Assembly (NCBI GenBank): GCA_019722365.1
Contig: JADFUC010000750.1
Location: 434,001-498,000, forward strand
Direction: 5' to 3'
DNA: 64,000 nt
Source: Lithospermum erythrorhizon
Lineage: Eukaryota; Streptophyta; Magnoliopsida; Boraginales; Boraginaceae
Shown: one piece after another, positions 43,930-56,189 of the stretch
Layout: every line of letters begins with the position of its first letter
How positions within the stretch are numbered: position 1 is the stretch's first letter
Translations under genes and position numbers: made by a program
The notes under the pieces: model-generated
The model's input: the letters and a program-made list of their open reading frames with translations, nothing else
Told to the model about the DNA's origin: nothing
Database searches by the model: none

Positions 43930-46900
43930 TCAGGAGAATTCAACGCTATCAAGTGATAATCCTTTGTATTTACATACTTTATCATTTGCTTGAATTCTAG
44001 TGTTGGGTCCTTTTAATGAAACAAACTATGCTTCAGCTGAGTCAAGCACGATGATTGTATTTAGATATGTGGATAAATACCGATTTATAAGAGAAGTAAA
44101 TACTCTGTGAGTCAGAGAACCTCCAGATAACATCGAGGAAAGTGAATTCAACCTTAGTGTCTTGGATATTGAATTCACTCGGCCAAGGTGAAAGAGAGGT
44201 TTTGCTTTTGCACGAGATAGAAACTCTGTGATTTGGTATAAGCAGACAAAGCCTGACGCCAGAATTGACCGAAATAAAGTAGCTTATGATGAATATTTAC
44301 TTAGCCAGCAGAAAATGATATCAGAATTCACCTTTTCAATAAAACTAAAAGGTATCGGGATGAATTTTATCATTGGAAAGTCTGGTCTCATGAAAGGAAA
44401 AAAGAGAATTAAAACCTCGATAACTAGTGGAGGCCGACAACTGAAAATCAAGCTTGAAAAATCATCGACTAAACCGAATTCATCAACTGAATTACAATAA
44501 TCGAATACTTAAAGATTTGAAAAGGTTTTACAACGCTAGTTAAAAGACTAAATCATTATTTCGACAACTTTTAGCCTTACCTTAGTTCATTATTTACTTA
44601 TATATGAATCATATATTAAAATAAATAATACTATAATAGATAATTAAATAATAAATCTTATTTAATTTATTTATAAAGAAAATGGTAAATATAATAATTT
44701 GATTAAATAAATATATTAAAATATAAATAAATTCTAAATATCATTAAATAACATTAAAATTTATTAAAAAAATATATATATAACCACCATATAACTTGTA
44801 ATCACCTTGTCAAGTTCTACAATTGATTAAGTTGACTAACTAAACTTTATTTATCTAATTTACTAAATTGGGAAGTCACCTAATATAACCACACCATATA
44901 AAGACACCAAATCGAACTCAATTTGAATCAATTACAATGTTAATGACAAATACCACAAAAAAATAATGAAAAGCCAACCATTTCGGTTTTCTAGTTAACA
45001 GATAAGAACCGAGTATTAATAATACAATATAAATACATTGTAAATAAATACAAAGAATTAAATTAAAATACAAAAGAATTAACAAACAACGACAAAATAA
45101 TTAATTTGCTCATAATCTTCTGCAAAGTTATATGAGCTTACCTATATATGTAGTGTTTAGCAACAAACTAACTAATTTAGGGAATCTAAAAATGCAATTT
45201 AACAACTATGAAATGGAATTAACACAATTGACTCCTAACTACTTTCTCTGTCCAAGAGCACATGTTTTGATTTGGCTTCTCTCATGTCGACGCTTTCATT
45301 TTGTTATACCATTATTTCGGTCAACAGACCTCTTCAACTTCGAATAGTAGGATCCTAACAAACTCAACTCAAATTAAGTAACGATGACGATGCAGAGGTC
45401 ACGTTGTTTTTCATGGGTCGAATGAGGATTAATGCATGACTAGAATCAAATTTTAGTCATGGATCCATTACCTACATTGTCTAGAGCTTTTTCCGTGGTT
45501 ACAAATGTTGAAAAGTAGAGGCCAGTTAAGGTTTTAATGAATGAGGTTGTGCAAAATGTTGCAATGCAATATTTACTATTGTAAGATCATAGCGTATCAA
45601 CTCAATCTTTATTCTACAATAAAACTCAAGTCCTAATATTGTAAAATAGTTTTTGTCATGGTTGAAACTCGCCATCAAGAAAATCAATATGATAAGAACA
45701 TAACGGAAGGAAGTTTGTTAATATTTCCTATATCAATTTTTTAGCCACTCAAGGCACTACGAAGAAATAGCCTGCTAAGTTACACACGACAACAAATGGC
45801 GAGCGGAGAGAAAACACAAGCATCTGATGCAAGTTGCAAGAACACTCATGTTTCGGTCTAATCTTCCCAGTGTTTTTTGGGGAGATTCTATATTAAAAAC
45901 TACTTTTCTTATAAACAGGCTGCCATCTTCTATTCTAAACTGGAAGACACCTTATGAAATACTATATTCTAAGCCCTATGATATTATTATCTTGAGAACT
46001 TTAAGACTTCAATAATAAACAAAATTTGAGCCTGTGAGCTTTTTCTCCGCAATATTCATTGGATATCCACATGGCCAAAAGGCTTATAAAGCCTATGATC
46101 TTTACACAAAACAACTTGTCATTTCTAGAGACGTTAGATTAATGAATATGTTTTTCCTCATGCTAACTTTTAGTCCTCGATTTATATAAGGTACCTAGTG
46201 GTGAAGCAAACAATGTAATGTCGATCATCGCTTCTCCCTAGTGTTTCTACTACTTATAATCATGAATATACTCCTCCGATTCTATTACATATGCTCAACC
46301 CGCGACATCGATACTATCTTTGTCTTCTCCATGATATTGCTTCTTCAATACATCTCCTACAAATTTCTCATCTTATTAGTCTTCCTGATCCTATCCTCGC
46401 TAGACAATCAAACAGAAACGTACAACTTCCTTCTTGGACGAGTTGATTACATAGTTTATTTTGTCAGACAACACACACATCTCCCACATATAGCGCCGCA
46501 TACGTGTTGTTTTGGTAAATCAGACAATTGCGTGAACCTTATTCTACAAATCAAGTCAACAATTATGAGAAGGAAGAGAGTACTGCCTGGGAAACTCAAG
46601 GTCAGAGGATGAAACATTGACATTATCGATCAGTTTAAAGGTTACAAGCCCATAGGTCAGACGGGTGTACAACCTCAAGACAGCGTATGGTGTGGATAAA
46701 TATATGAAGGTTGGTGGCTAAGGGCCATAATTAGATCAAGTGGGTGGACTGCTTTTGACAAGCCCAGCCAAATCAATATGGGCGAGATCATTTAGCACCT
46801 AAGTCAGAAATAAAAGGTCAGTAATCGCACTCTATTTGAAACATCAATAATGCTTTTTTTTATGGCTATTCGACGAGACAATCTATATGAACACCGCCGT

Positions 46901-48700
46901 AAGGTTATACAAAGGCCACAAGTCAACAAGTCCTCAGAACTAAAAGGTCTTTATATGGCTCGAAACAAAGATTTTAGTAATGGAACATTGAATTCACTAC
47001 TAAGTTGTTCAATTATGATTTTAAACAATCTCGACATGATCATTGTTTGTTCATTCCGCAAAGCCTCGAAGAGCCAAAAGCTCAATATATGCTGATGACA
47101 TCCTAGTCATAGGAATTAGATTGTGAGATTCGTGAATAAAAGTTCTGCCACCACACTCTATCATTGCTACTTTCAGCTTTTACTAAATATTTTTAGTATC
47201 GAGATCGAGAGGTCTTCTCTCAGATTGTACCTCACTGGCAAAAAGTATATTTGGGGGCATTATTCAAGACTTAAAAATGGACGATGCAGCCAAAGAGCAA
47301 CACTTTGATTACGTATCGAATCCAAATCTTGCAGATTCACCATTACTGCCAGATCCTAGTATTTTTAGAAGATTGGTTGAAAGGTTGCTCTACTTGAATT
47401 TTACTGCCCAAATCTCACATGTTCGGCATTGATTAAGTCCTAAAAAGTAAGTGTGGTGGAAAAGGTTGCAACAAAGAGTTGGAACAGTGTCGTGTTGAAC
47501 ACTTGGATAACGACAGTACGTAACAACAACACAAACACCGTGAATTCAGTTCACTCCAGCCTCAGCGGCTCCACTTCACACTCACGGCCCTGAGTGGCAT
47601 AAACCCGTAGTTATTGCACTATAACGAGGTGTTACAACGCAAGCGTCCAGTCAGACAAAGATCCCAACTTCTACGCCCTAGAATACTCTATCAACTAGTT
47701 GAACCAGGCTCCCCCTGATTCTTACAATCTCCGCCACAATACCCATGCCTCAACAAATACGATTAAGAAAAGTAATATTGATTTCTAATTGGCCCTTGTC
47801 AATGTGTCAAGAACATGCAGTATAACCAGCTTTTGGAGTTGAGAAGAACAAAAACACCAAACACACTAAATTAAAAACACAACGTAAGTTTACCAGCAGA
47901 ACAACTATGAATAATGCTTTGACGCATTTAACTAGTCTTCATCCCATCTCCTTATATAGCCCAAGTGTGTAATGTGAACACAATCACAAATCTTCAATCA
48001 TCTTTAATGCTCTTCATAACATATGGCAGTTTATTAAATAAGGAATGCTTTTTGCCCAAGTCTTTGCCAAATTTGCATATACTGCCTTTCTTCATAATTA
48101 ACCTTCCTTTTTCAGATTGAGCAAAACATAATAAATTCACATCAATTATGGAGGAATGGTAATACAACCTATCCCATTCAGCACAAGACATCTAAGACGA
48201 AAACACACATCCAGCCATTTATTAATTACAAAGTCAATCATTTAAGCATCCTACAATCAACTATCGACTACCGCATCTGCCATACGCGAAGATTCAAGAG
48301 GGACAATTCGTCACGGTCTGCTCTATCAAGCAACCGACCACTCAGCATCTACAGCCTATTGAACGCAGATTGGGCCAAGTGCTCATTGACCAGAGAACAC
48401 AAGCAAACTGCAGTTCGAGTATGTGAACGCTCTACGATAGATTGTGAACCAGCGGATCTCCTACATCATGGTACAACTTTACAACCAGGCCTTTGCCTAT
48501 TTTATTGAAGGCGATAATCAATCAAGAATCCATATTATCGAAAATTCATTTTTCATGAAAGTGACCAAGACCTTGGAAATGATTGTCATTTCATTAGAGA
48601 TCACTATAAGGAAGGGTTCTGCTTTGCTCTTATGTTCGCCACTCTGTGCTAAGAAAGTTAGCTGATATCTTTTACTAAATCTCTTTGCCACCATAGTTTT
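43930..48700 (+). pseudogene. Broken gag-pol of the 43-kb copia element
   Basis: Pieces seen in order: gag NPLYLHTLSFA and LVLGPFNETNYASAESSTMI (about 43,950-44,060). VMDPLPTLSRAFS (about 45,460-45,500). Integrase tail ERKHKHLMQVARTLMF, SNLPSVFWGDSILKTTFLIN and RLPSSILNWKTPYE (45,795-45,960). IFIGYPHGQKAYKAYDLYTK (about 46,050-46,110). RT WNIEFTTKLFNYDFKQSRHD-like strings (about 46,980-47,045). YADDILVIG (about 47,085-47,112). LPDPSIFRRLVERLLYLNFT (47,350-47,405). RNase H-side HGLLYQATDHSASTAY (48,315-48,360). CHFIRDHYKEGF (48,586-48,622). Stops and frame changes between blocks rule out a working protein. About 44,500-45,360 is AT-rich without homology, perhaps another insertion. Confidence 0.85.
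47452..48191 (-). mobile_element. Nested solo LTR, opposite orientation
   Basis: A 740-bp block splits the copia RT/RNase H reading: family sequence stops at about 47,450 and resumes after about 48,192. It begins TGTGGTGG and ends GACAT on the plus strand, so it is TG...CA-like on both strands. On the minus strand it carries a good TATA box (GGGCTATATAAGGAG, about 47,948-47,962). GTAAG (47447-47451) and CTAAG (48192-48196) look like a 5-bp target duplication with one change. No internal domain is present, hence a solo LTR. Confidence 0.7.
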
Positions 48701-48754
48701 ATCAACTTCTATTAATTAAGATGAGCTTCGTTTCCTTAGCTCCATCTTGGCAGA

Positions 48755-49190
48755 TGAATGAGTAATCGAAGCATCAAGTTTCCAATCGAGGCTATTAGGA
48801 GCAGACAGTCAGGGAACTCATTGTGATGGAAGAATCATTAATCCATAGATGATCGATTGAGCTGATCGAGTTAGTCAATCAAATTGGGGTTTAGGTTCTA
48901 TCTGGGGCTTAGTCAGAGAATCAATTAGGCCACTGGAAGCGAAGGAAGCATGATGTGGGCATTTTTAATGTGTTGTAATTGATTCATAAAATAGCCATGC
49001 ATCGAGTAGTATAAATATCTGAGATGTAAAATACATTAATTCAATTCATATTTTTTCAATACAATAACAATTTTCTCTCAAGATGCTCTCAAACACTTTG
49101 CGCCTTTCTTCTTCAATCAAACTTTCCGCATAAAAGCTTCAAGCTTTCATCCGTCATTAATGGCGTAAATGTGAGCTCGAGCTCTTTCCA
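48755..49190 (+). repeat. Right LTR of the 43-kb copia element
   Basis: Aligns with 43378-43810 over nearly its whole length and ends CTCTTTCCA. Confidence 0.85.
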
Positions 49191-50168
49191 GAGCATCATC
49201 TACCTTTTCTTCTACGCTCTCTTGTTATTAATATTGTATATGAAACACTATATTTTAAAAAAAAGAAATATATATAAAGAAGCACGGAAATGAAATATAG
49301 AATGTTTTTCGATTTTTGTTTAGTGGTAATCTAATGGTGAATTCTCAAAGGGTCATTTGCTTCAAGCTTGAGGCTGTTTGAACAAGTACTTAATTTGATT
49401 TCCAAACTACTTAAATAATCCTACTTTGGGGGGTAAAAACAAAATCGAAGATTAGTGGTGTGGTATGTAGTATCAAGAATGAAATGGTTATTTTAAGAGA
49501 ACTTTCACATAAGATTGATCATTGATATTTCAAAAGACACCTTAATTGATTATGTTGACACTATATTGGAGGAAGCAATATCTAGTGAAAAGATAGATAA
49601 ATACCGTTCATCCCACAAAATTTTCCATTTTGAAAAATATCAATAAAAAATTTATTTTTTATTTTTTATTGATATATTTTTATTAAAATAATCTTTTATT
49701 TGAGGTGCGTATTATTCTCAATATGTTTTACTACATGTAAGATATTTTTGATTTAAACCAAGATTGTATCTACATATTATTACGGCTTCAAATTTTGTCA
49801 AGTTGAACCACCAAAAATAAAAAATTCTTTTATGAACGAAATATTCCGTAGTATTTAAGCCTATTGTAATATTCCAGAGACAATCACACTACATAGTACA
49901 TACCTAGATCATCAACATGATAACATTGCTAGCTCAAATCAACTTTCATACACACACTAAAGAGGAGATTTATGTCTTTGAATGATACAAAACCGGCCTC
50001 AAGAAACCTTCATATGACATGGAAAAAGCCAGAAAAGCATTGTATCACAAAGATCACTGGGAGAGCAAAACAAGAACACAAATCTCAACTCGTGTCCTCG
50101 TTTAGAAAATTAACTTACATCTTGCAGAGTTCGATGATACAAAACGTGTATGGCGATGTCTATTTTTC
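49191..50168. other. Intergenic region downstream of COQ6
   Basis: AT-rich, with no recognised gene. Includes a MITE-like element at 49,602-49,853. An ORF at 49,972-50,244 on the plus strand overlaps the COQ6 3' end and has no recognised similarity. Confidence 0.5.
49602..49853. mobile_element. MITE-like element
   Basis: Left end TACCGTTCATCCCACAAAA and right end TATGAACGAAATATTCCGTAGTA are inverted relatives (TAC...GTTCAT). About 252 bp, AT-rich, non-coding. Confidence 0.5.
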
Positions 50169-53100
50169 TCACCATAAGAAAAAAGGAAGCCTTTGTTCTC
50201 CTGATGCATACGAAACGATGTTCTTTTTAAGTGGAGAGATATAGTTGGCCCCATGAAATGCCAAGCCTCGCAGTAATCTCAGGGGTGCAAAATCAACAGA
50301 ATAGCCCTTTTGAATGCCATCTAAGGCGGCCATCAATGCAATGTTGGCGGGTTTTCTTTCTGCTTCATATTCCCGCAACAATGATAGCTGCAACAGCATG
50401 ATACACAGCTTGTTAGACAAAAATAGAAGCTCATTCAGGTCACAGTATTAGTCTCTAAGATAACATAGCAAGTGAATTTCCGCTTCCAACTTAAGAACAA
50501 TGAATATTGACTAGGGTATGTCTGTGAGCGAGAGAGTTAATGCAGTTCTCTTCACAGACAAAAGAGAAGTATAACTAATCACCAGGAGAACATGTAATGG
50601 AAAGGTCCGTTACTCATGAAATGAAATAAAATTATGAAGTTTCAAGGAAGATGTATTTATTCAAATCAATCTGTCGGAAGAATAAGAGCAGTGATTGTGC
50701 AGTAGAATGCCATAAAATTAAGAATAAGTTCAGGGTGAAGTTACCTCCCCAATGTCAGATCCTACTGCAACCCCTTTAGCAAGCACTTTAGAGAGGGAAA
50801 AAGCATCTGCAAAGCCCATATTAACTCCTTGACCAGCCAACGGATGTACAGTATGTGCTGCATCACCAATTAATACAGTACGCTTCAATGCATAAGAACT
50901 AGCATGCCTCAAAGACAATGGAAACATCATTCTTTCAGAGGCCAGTTTTTCAACTTTCGGAGGGACTTCAAAGGATTCGTTTGCTGAAGATGGGACAAAT
51001 GATCTGAACAAAGAGCTTATGTTTCCATCTCCAAGTAACTGTGATCGAGGGTGAGGACCAAATGCATCATCAAGCGCATGGTTCACGGAATTTACAAAGT
51101 CTATGCCACTCATAGATTTTCGATCCTCTGCCTCTTCTGGACTCATGCTCCAGACAATGTTGCTGAACTTTTCACCCACAGGCAGAAGCGCGAGTGGACC
51201 ATTAGGTAAAAAACGTTGCCAAGCACAATAGTTCTCCACACTGTGTTCAACTGTACATATAACTGCATTCTGGGGATACTTCCAGTCAGTTGTCTTGATT
51301 CCTGCTAACTGCCTCACTTGTGATTTTGATCCATCAGACCCAACCTAGGTAAACAAATGACCACCACTCAGGGCCAACTAACCAATCATATCTTTAAATC
51401 ATAATAGCTTCCAGCTTTTTCCATTCAAGAGAAGTACAGAGTAATTAAATCCATGAGTACTCTTTCGTTATACACAATACACAACTATGAATCAACAGAA
51501 ACTTACCACCAACCTTGCATACAAGCTTTTGCCATCACTAAGTTCCAACTTCGCAAAGCTTCCATCTGGATGAGATACAGTGCTGTCGGGAGCCGTAAAT
51601 GAAGATCTTGATTCTAAGGTTAATGAAGTTAATCTGGAAGGATATATAGTCTTCTGGAAATCTTTGTCCTATTAAAAAAGATCTCATTTAGACAAATGAG
51701 TAAAAATATAACACAGGATCTGATTCGAGCTAGACCAATGTGGCTGTCGCAAATGTGAACGAAGAGCTGGATGAGTCCGAAGCTAGTTGAATTCAGAATA
51801 CACTAGAACATCACAATCTGGAGTTAGACAAATAAACTTACAGTCCAAGTACCTGAAGGGATGAAAATAAAGATTTGTGGAGCACTTTATTCTCTACCAC
51901 ACACCTGGATGATCAAAACTGAAGCTCAGCAGGCTCATACAGCAGAACAGCAGCATAACAAAACTAGAAAAGAAATGTTCTCACCCTAGAACATCCTTAT
52001 CAATGTCTCTAGCTGTGTATCGGGTATATCCAAGTCCAGTATGGTCCCATACCTTCAATATATCAATCAAAAGAAATAGATGTTGCAGATTAAACTCCGT
52101 AATTTTAGTTTGCTAAAATTATCAGCAACAATGTAAGAGGCAAACTAGAGAAGAAATCACACTTCCTACATTGCAAAACAGCTGTGAACTAGTGATCTTG
52201 AAATTGAAGACTTTCCCCCAGGAGTCCAGGACAAAAACAAAAAATATTACTCCATCCCTAAAAGATGCTCACATTAGATTTTTCATGTTCGAAATTAACT
52301 AACTTTGAAGTCTTAATTGATACACATAAGTTTGACTTGAATCATAATGACCATGTCAATAGTAAACCACATTGGAAATATTATGCGCTGATATATTTTT
52401 ACAGCATATTATTCACCATAGAACAAAATATTTGAGTTCCAATTCAAAAGTTCAACCATTAATGTCAAAAGTCGACTACCGTTTAGTGATGGAGGAATTA
52501 TTGTTTTCTCAAATGAATCTAATTCTCTAAATCATATGTGAAATTAGCTTTCGAAATTAATTATTTCACTTGTCAACATACTGAACTATTGAAACTAACA
52601 CATATACTAATTTAGATGAGTTAAAATTCCGCAGTCATTATCGAAACATATAATTCTCAATCCATAACTACTTTATCATATCTGTAAATAACTCCAATGT
52701 AAATGATCGTGAAAGAAAGTTGAGACTATAATTAGTAAGAAATGGAAACAAAACATTGTTACCTGCATCTTATCGAAATAAGCATGCCGATGCTGTACAA
52801 CATATTTCCATGCACCAACACCTGACAAGCAGAGCTGTTATACTTGCCAGTTGTAAAGCATTTTTCTGAATTTGAAAAAGGTGGATTTTTCTAATTTTGA
52901 ATGAGGTCAATAAAAAACCAGGAAATTACTTGATTCTGTATGTAGTAGATGTGATCATCGATAAAGTTTACATATCAGCAAGGGAAAATAGGATACCTTC
53001 AAAAAGAGATATAGTTGCAGGAGTGACTGTACTGACCCTTGGATCTGGAGGATCATCTTTCTTGATATTTCCTCCATTCACCAATGCAGGATTACTATCA

Positions 53101-53845
53101 ATTATAGCGACTTTTAACTGCTTTGTTAGTGGCGTGCTTGCTGCAACAACATAGAATATTTCAAAGACACGTAAAAGGACAGTTGATTCATTACGAGTGA
53201 AGAGAATCAGAAAGACGAGTAATTTCTCTCTCTAATTCAATATTCACCTTCTAACTTTCATGCAAACATATTACACTTCATCAATTAGATTTAGAGAACC
53301 AAATGTCATAATTGTCAATCTAAGAATCATTAACAAATGAAATGAATGTACTTTCATCAACATGCCTCAATGCTCTAAGACCCCACCTACAAGAAAAGTG
53401 AAATGATACATGCATCTCACAATTCTGTGATAACAGAAAGACTGCCTTTAATCAAACAAGAGCTAAGATAAACACTATCTACTACTTCACAATAAATACT
53501 AAATTTACTATGAGAAAATTATAATGCAACTAATCTCCAAGTTGCATATGAAGTCTACTTGAATAGGTTTAACATAAGAGAAGCCGAATCTGATTGGGGT
53601 TGTCTGCCCACCAGATATTCCTTTGTATTTATGGAGAAGGGAGAATGGAGGAGGGGATATATTTCGAATGGGCTACAAATCTAAGCTCTTTAGGGGCTTA
53701 TCCAATGCTTTGACCACTGTGAAACATCATAGAAAAGATCATTACCCAAAGAGCATGCAAGAGCCATCCCAACCATGCCACCACCAACTATGGCGAGATC
53801 ATATTGAGGAACATTATCTGCTAAATCTTGCTTGCCCATGAGATT
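50169..53845 (-). CDS. COQ6: Ubiquinone biosynthesis monooxygenase COQ6 (5' exon not located)
   Basis: A flavin-dependent mitochondrial monooxygenase that hydroxylates the ring in ubiquinone synthesis. Nine exons read: 53845-53746, 53140-52997, 52821-52763, 52052-51985, 51904-51853, 51668-51507, 51344-50745 and 50387-50169, preceded by an unlocated 5' exon (so eight are placed). All junctions are GT-AG with closing phases. The first placed exon has the FAD fold YDLAIVGGGMVGMALACSL. Then come PPDPRVSTVTPATISLF, VWDHTGLGYTRYTARD, VGSDGSKSQVRQLAGIKT and the second FAD motif RTVLIGDAAHTVHPLAGQG. The protein ends NIVSYASGEQRLPFFLW. The first usable ATG (53839) gives MGKQDLADNVPQYD, without a mitochondrial presequence. 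That is why an additional upstream exon is expected, perhaps beyond the SINE at 54.3 kb. No lesion seen. Confidence 0.9.
52248..52500. mobile_element. Stowaway-like MITE in a COQ6 intron
   Basis: Starts TACTCCATCCCTAAAAG and ends GTTTAGTGATGGAGGAATTA, inverted copies of one another. About 253 bp between the COQ6 exons at 52052 and 52763. Confidence 0.65.
53359..53487 (+). mobile_element. Diverged SINE-like copy in a COQ6 intron
   Basis: CAACATGCCTCAATGC, then CTGTGATAACAGAAAGACTG and AACACTATCTACTAC follow the order seen in the copies at 39,118 and 54,338. The central GC-rich part is lost. Confidence 0.5.
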
Positions 53846-54337
53846 CTGGTGTATTTATCAATAAAATAGACGTCAGAGATCTTCAAAATTCTTAGTACAT
53901 TCATCCAAGAACTGGTTATTTCAAACAAAGAAAATAGAATGAGCGAATAAAATGATATTCCATTGGAAATGAGAACGGAATGCTAAACCTGGAGAAAATT
54001 AGTGACGAATGGACTTAAAATTCAAAGTTGATTGGAGACATGGGCAACATTTATGCACGGTACACAGAGTAGCACACATCGTTGAAGACAACACCAAGAT
54101 GTATGGTGAACAGAAGCTAACTCACTGATTTAGAAATTAATGTAGATTATAAATCCACGAACTTGTTACAAGGCTAGAATGAGTTTATAAAGTACAAGGT
54201 TCAACCTAATCTGACAGAAGCAATGTGTTAAATGGCTACTTGATGTTTCTGATGACATGGAAGTCAACGGGGAGCTGAGATCAAGTCTAAAACGGTCTCC
54301 ATACATCACCTGAAAGAACTTCCATCTGATATACAAC

Positions 54338-54474
54338 AACATGTCCTAATGCCTCTTAAGAGGGTCCCGCTTAAGCGGGGTAGGGGGGTCGGATTATAAG
54401 CAGCCTCACCCCTGTAATAACAAAGAGGTTGTTCCTGAATTGACCCAAGGTGAAGTGCAAATACTATCTACTAC
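54338..54474 (+). mobile_element. SINE-like element
   Basis: CAACATGTCCTAATGCCTC, CCCGCTTAAGCGGGGTAG, GGGGTCGGATTATAAGCAGC, AATAACAAAGAGGTTGTTCC and GACCCAAGGTGAAGTGCAAA make it the best-preserved of four related copies in the window. It lies 5' of the located COQ6 exons, perhaps in an intron. Confidence 0.7.
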
Positions 54475-55224
54475 ATCTTGGAAAATGAAAACTACAAGTC
54501 CAACTTAAATTTACTGGACAGAAATGCTTATGATAGGGCGTATAGCAAGACAGACATTTGTCAGTAATAAGGACTTGAAAACCAGAAACAAGATTGATCG
54601 AAGAATGAAAAATCTTACACTGCTGGCTTGATCAGTGAGGGATTCATGTATCCTAACTCGTGTACCAGTACAGAAGTACCTCCATCCATGGATATTATTA
54701 GCAATTCTTCTCAAAATCACACTGCTCACAAAGACACAATTTGGTTTGTCAATAGTCCATGGGTCTATACTAAAACCAACTGGTTGTAGATGGATAAAAT
54801 TATGGACCTTAGAAACCCACCACGTATGTTTTGATATATTCAATGTGGGAGGGGTCCTCCCTCAATAAGTTCGACAATACAAACCTAAGCATCTAATCTT
54901 AGATAAAGAAGTTAACACCTATGATAAATCACATTTCTGAACATAAAGCACATGTCCAGTTAACAACCTACAATTTAAATATAAAGTTCTCTCGGAATAA
55001 TGCTAAAACCTATAATGATTCTTTTAAATCTCTTTGTTCTCCTTGTATTCATAAATAAATCAACAAATGAGCTCTAAGAATCTGTTTCGATTTTCTTGAT
55101 CCAAAAAATCCGAAATAAAGACACGAACAACTACATATGCACAGCCACAACCACCCCATAGGTTCACACACAACATATTATAACACTAATGCCTAGAAAA
55201 ATCAAATCTTGTAATCAATGGGAT

Positions 55225-55315
55225 TAGCCTAGTGGCCGTGGCTCATGATTACTTGCAAATGACGAGACTTAAACTCTCGGGTTTGAGTACTTGCAATGAC
55301 TAAATCCGAATAAAA
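55225..55315 (+). mobile_element. tRNA-related SINE fragment
   Basis: GATTAGCCTAGTGGCCGTGG fits a Pol III A box, and CTCGGGTTTGAGTACTT, about 45 bp later, resembles a B box. The spacing is tRNA-like, but no tRNA fold forms. Related wording occurs at about 42,980-43,035. Confidence 0.4.
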
Positions 55316-56189
55316 AAATCAAAAACACATTCCTTCGTACTTTTGAAATAAACCATTTTCACTTAATGTTCCATTAAAAAAAGGGTATTTTCTACACGAT
55401 TGGAACTACAGACAAAGGACAAATATGGTTAAGTAAAATTGAGCAAAAATAACTAAGAAGAAAGAACGGTGCATGATAATTTTACCTGTTCATTTTGATA
55501 GTTAAGCCTTATGAAGAAGTAGGCTAAATATTTGTTTCACTTGATTTTTGGGTATTTTTTTGTTGGGTTTCTTAACAAATTTAATGTGATATCTCTTGTT
55601 ATTAGGCATATCAACGTGGAGCACTCTAGCTCCTATGACTAAAGTCATGGACGGTGTAATGTACTAATACCCATTTGGTCCGGCCCATATTTTGCTATTG
55701 ATTATCTACTTCTATAAATGGTTATTCGTGAGTAGTAATGTCATGACCTAAATTTATTACTGATACTCCCGACCGTAAAGTCAAGCTCAATTACTATTCG
55801 ATCGATAAACGAATCTACTCTGATGTAAATATTATTGCTTAATAACTGAAATCTAACGAATAATTATCCATTTGATAGTACATACAACAAAAGAATTGAA
55901 ATAATGTGTTTAGCTAATGATGCAAGCAACAAAGCCACAACAACTCAACAAAAGGATTGAATTATAAGGCACAATCATATACTTACTGCAACAATAACTA
56001 TTATATCTAAACACATCATTTTCTCCATCCGATATTTTAATTACAGACACACCAATCATATAATATTAAATCTTTTATCTCCCTAAATAATAGTCATACT
56101 ACATTATCTTTTAATACATCATATAGGCGATGTTTATGTATCATAAATTGTTACAAAGAACTAGTACAACTTATCCGATACCCTGGATA

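Larger units (their letters stand above)
43378..49190 (+). mobile_element. Ty1/copia LTR retrotransposon, decayed, with nested solo LTR
   Basis: Flanked by about 435-bp LTRs (43378-43810 and 48755-49190). They share long blocks such as TTTTAATGTGTTGTAATTGA, CAATACAATAACAATTTTCT and TTCATCCG(C/T)CATTAATGGCG. The 12-base primer site TGGTATCAGAGC directly follows the left LTR. Interior domains in copia order are recognisable but broken. LTR divergence by many substitutions and indels indicates an old insertion. A foreign solo LTR sits at 47452-48191. Confidence 0.9.
53846..56189. other. Region between SABATH and the located COQ6 exons
   Basis: Holds two SINE-like insertions and otherwise AT-rich DNA. 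The COQ6 first exon (mitochondrial presequence) should lie here, but I could not fix it. ORFs at 54,511-54,868 on both strands overlap each other and have no recognised similarity. Confidence 0.5.

Noticed and set aside
49972..50244. 90-aa plus-strand ORF
   Set aside because: It overlaps the COQ6 last exon in antisense, has no recognised similarity and is of unremarkable composition.
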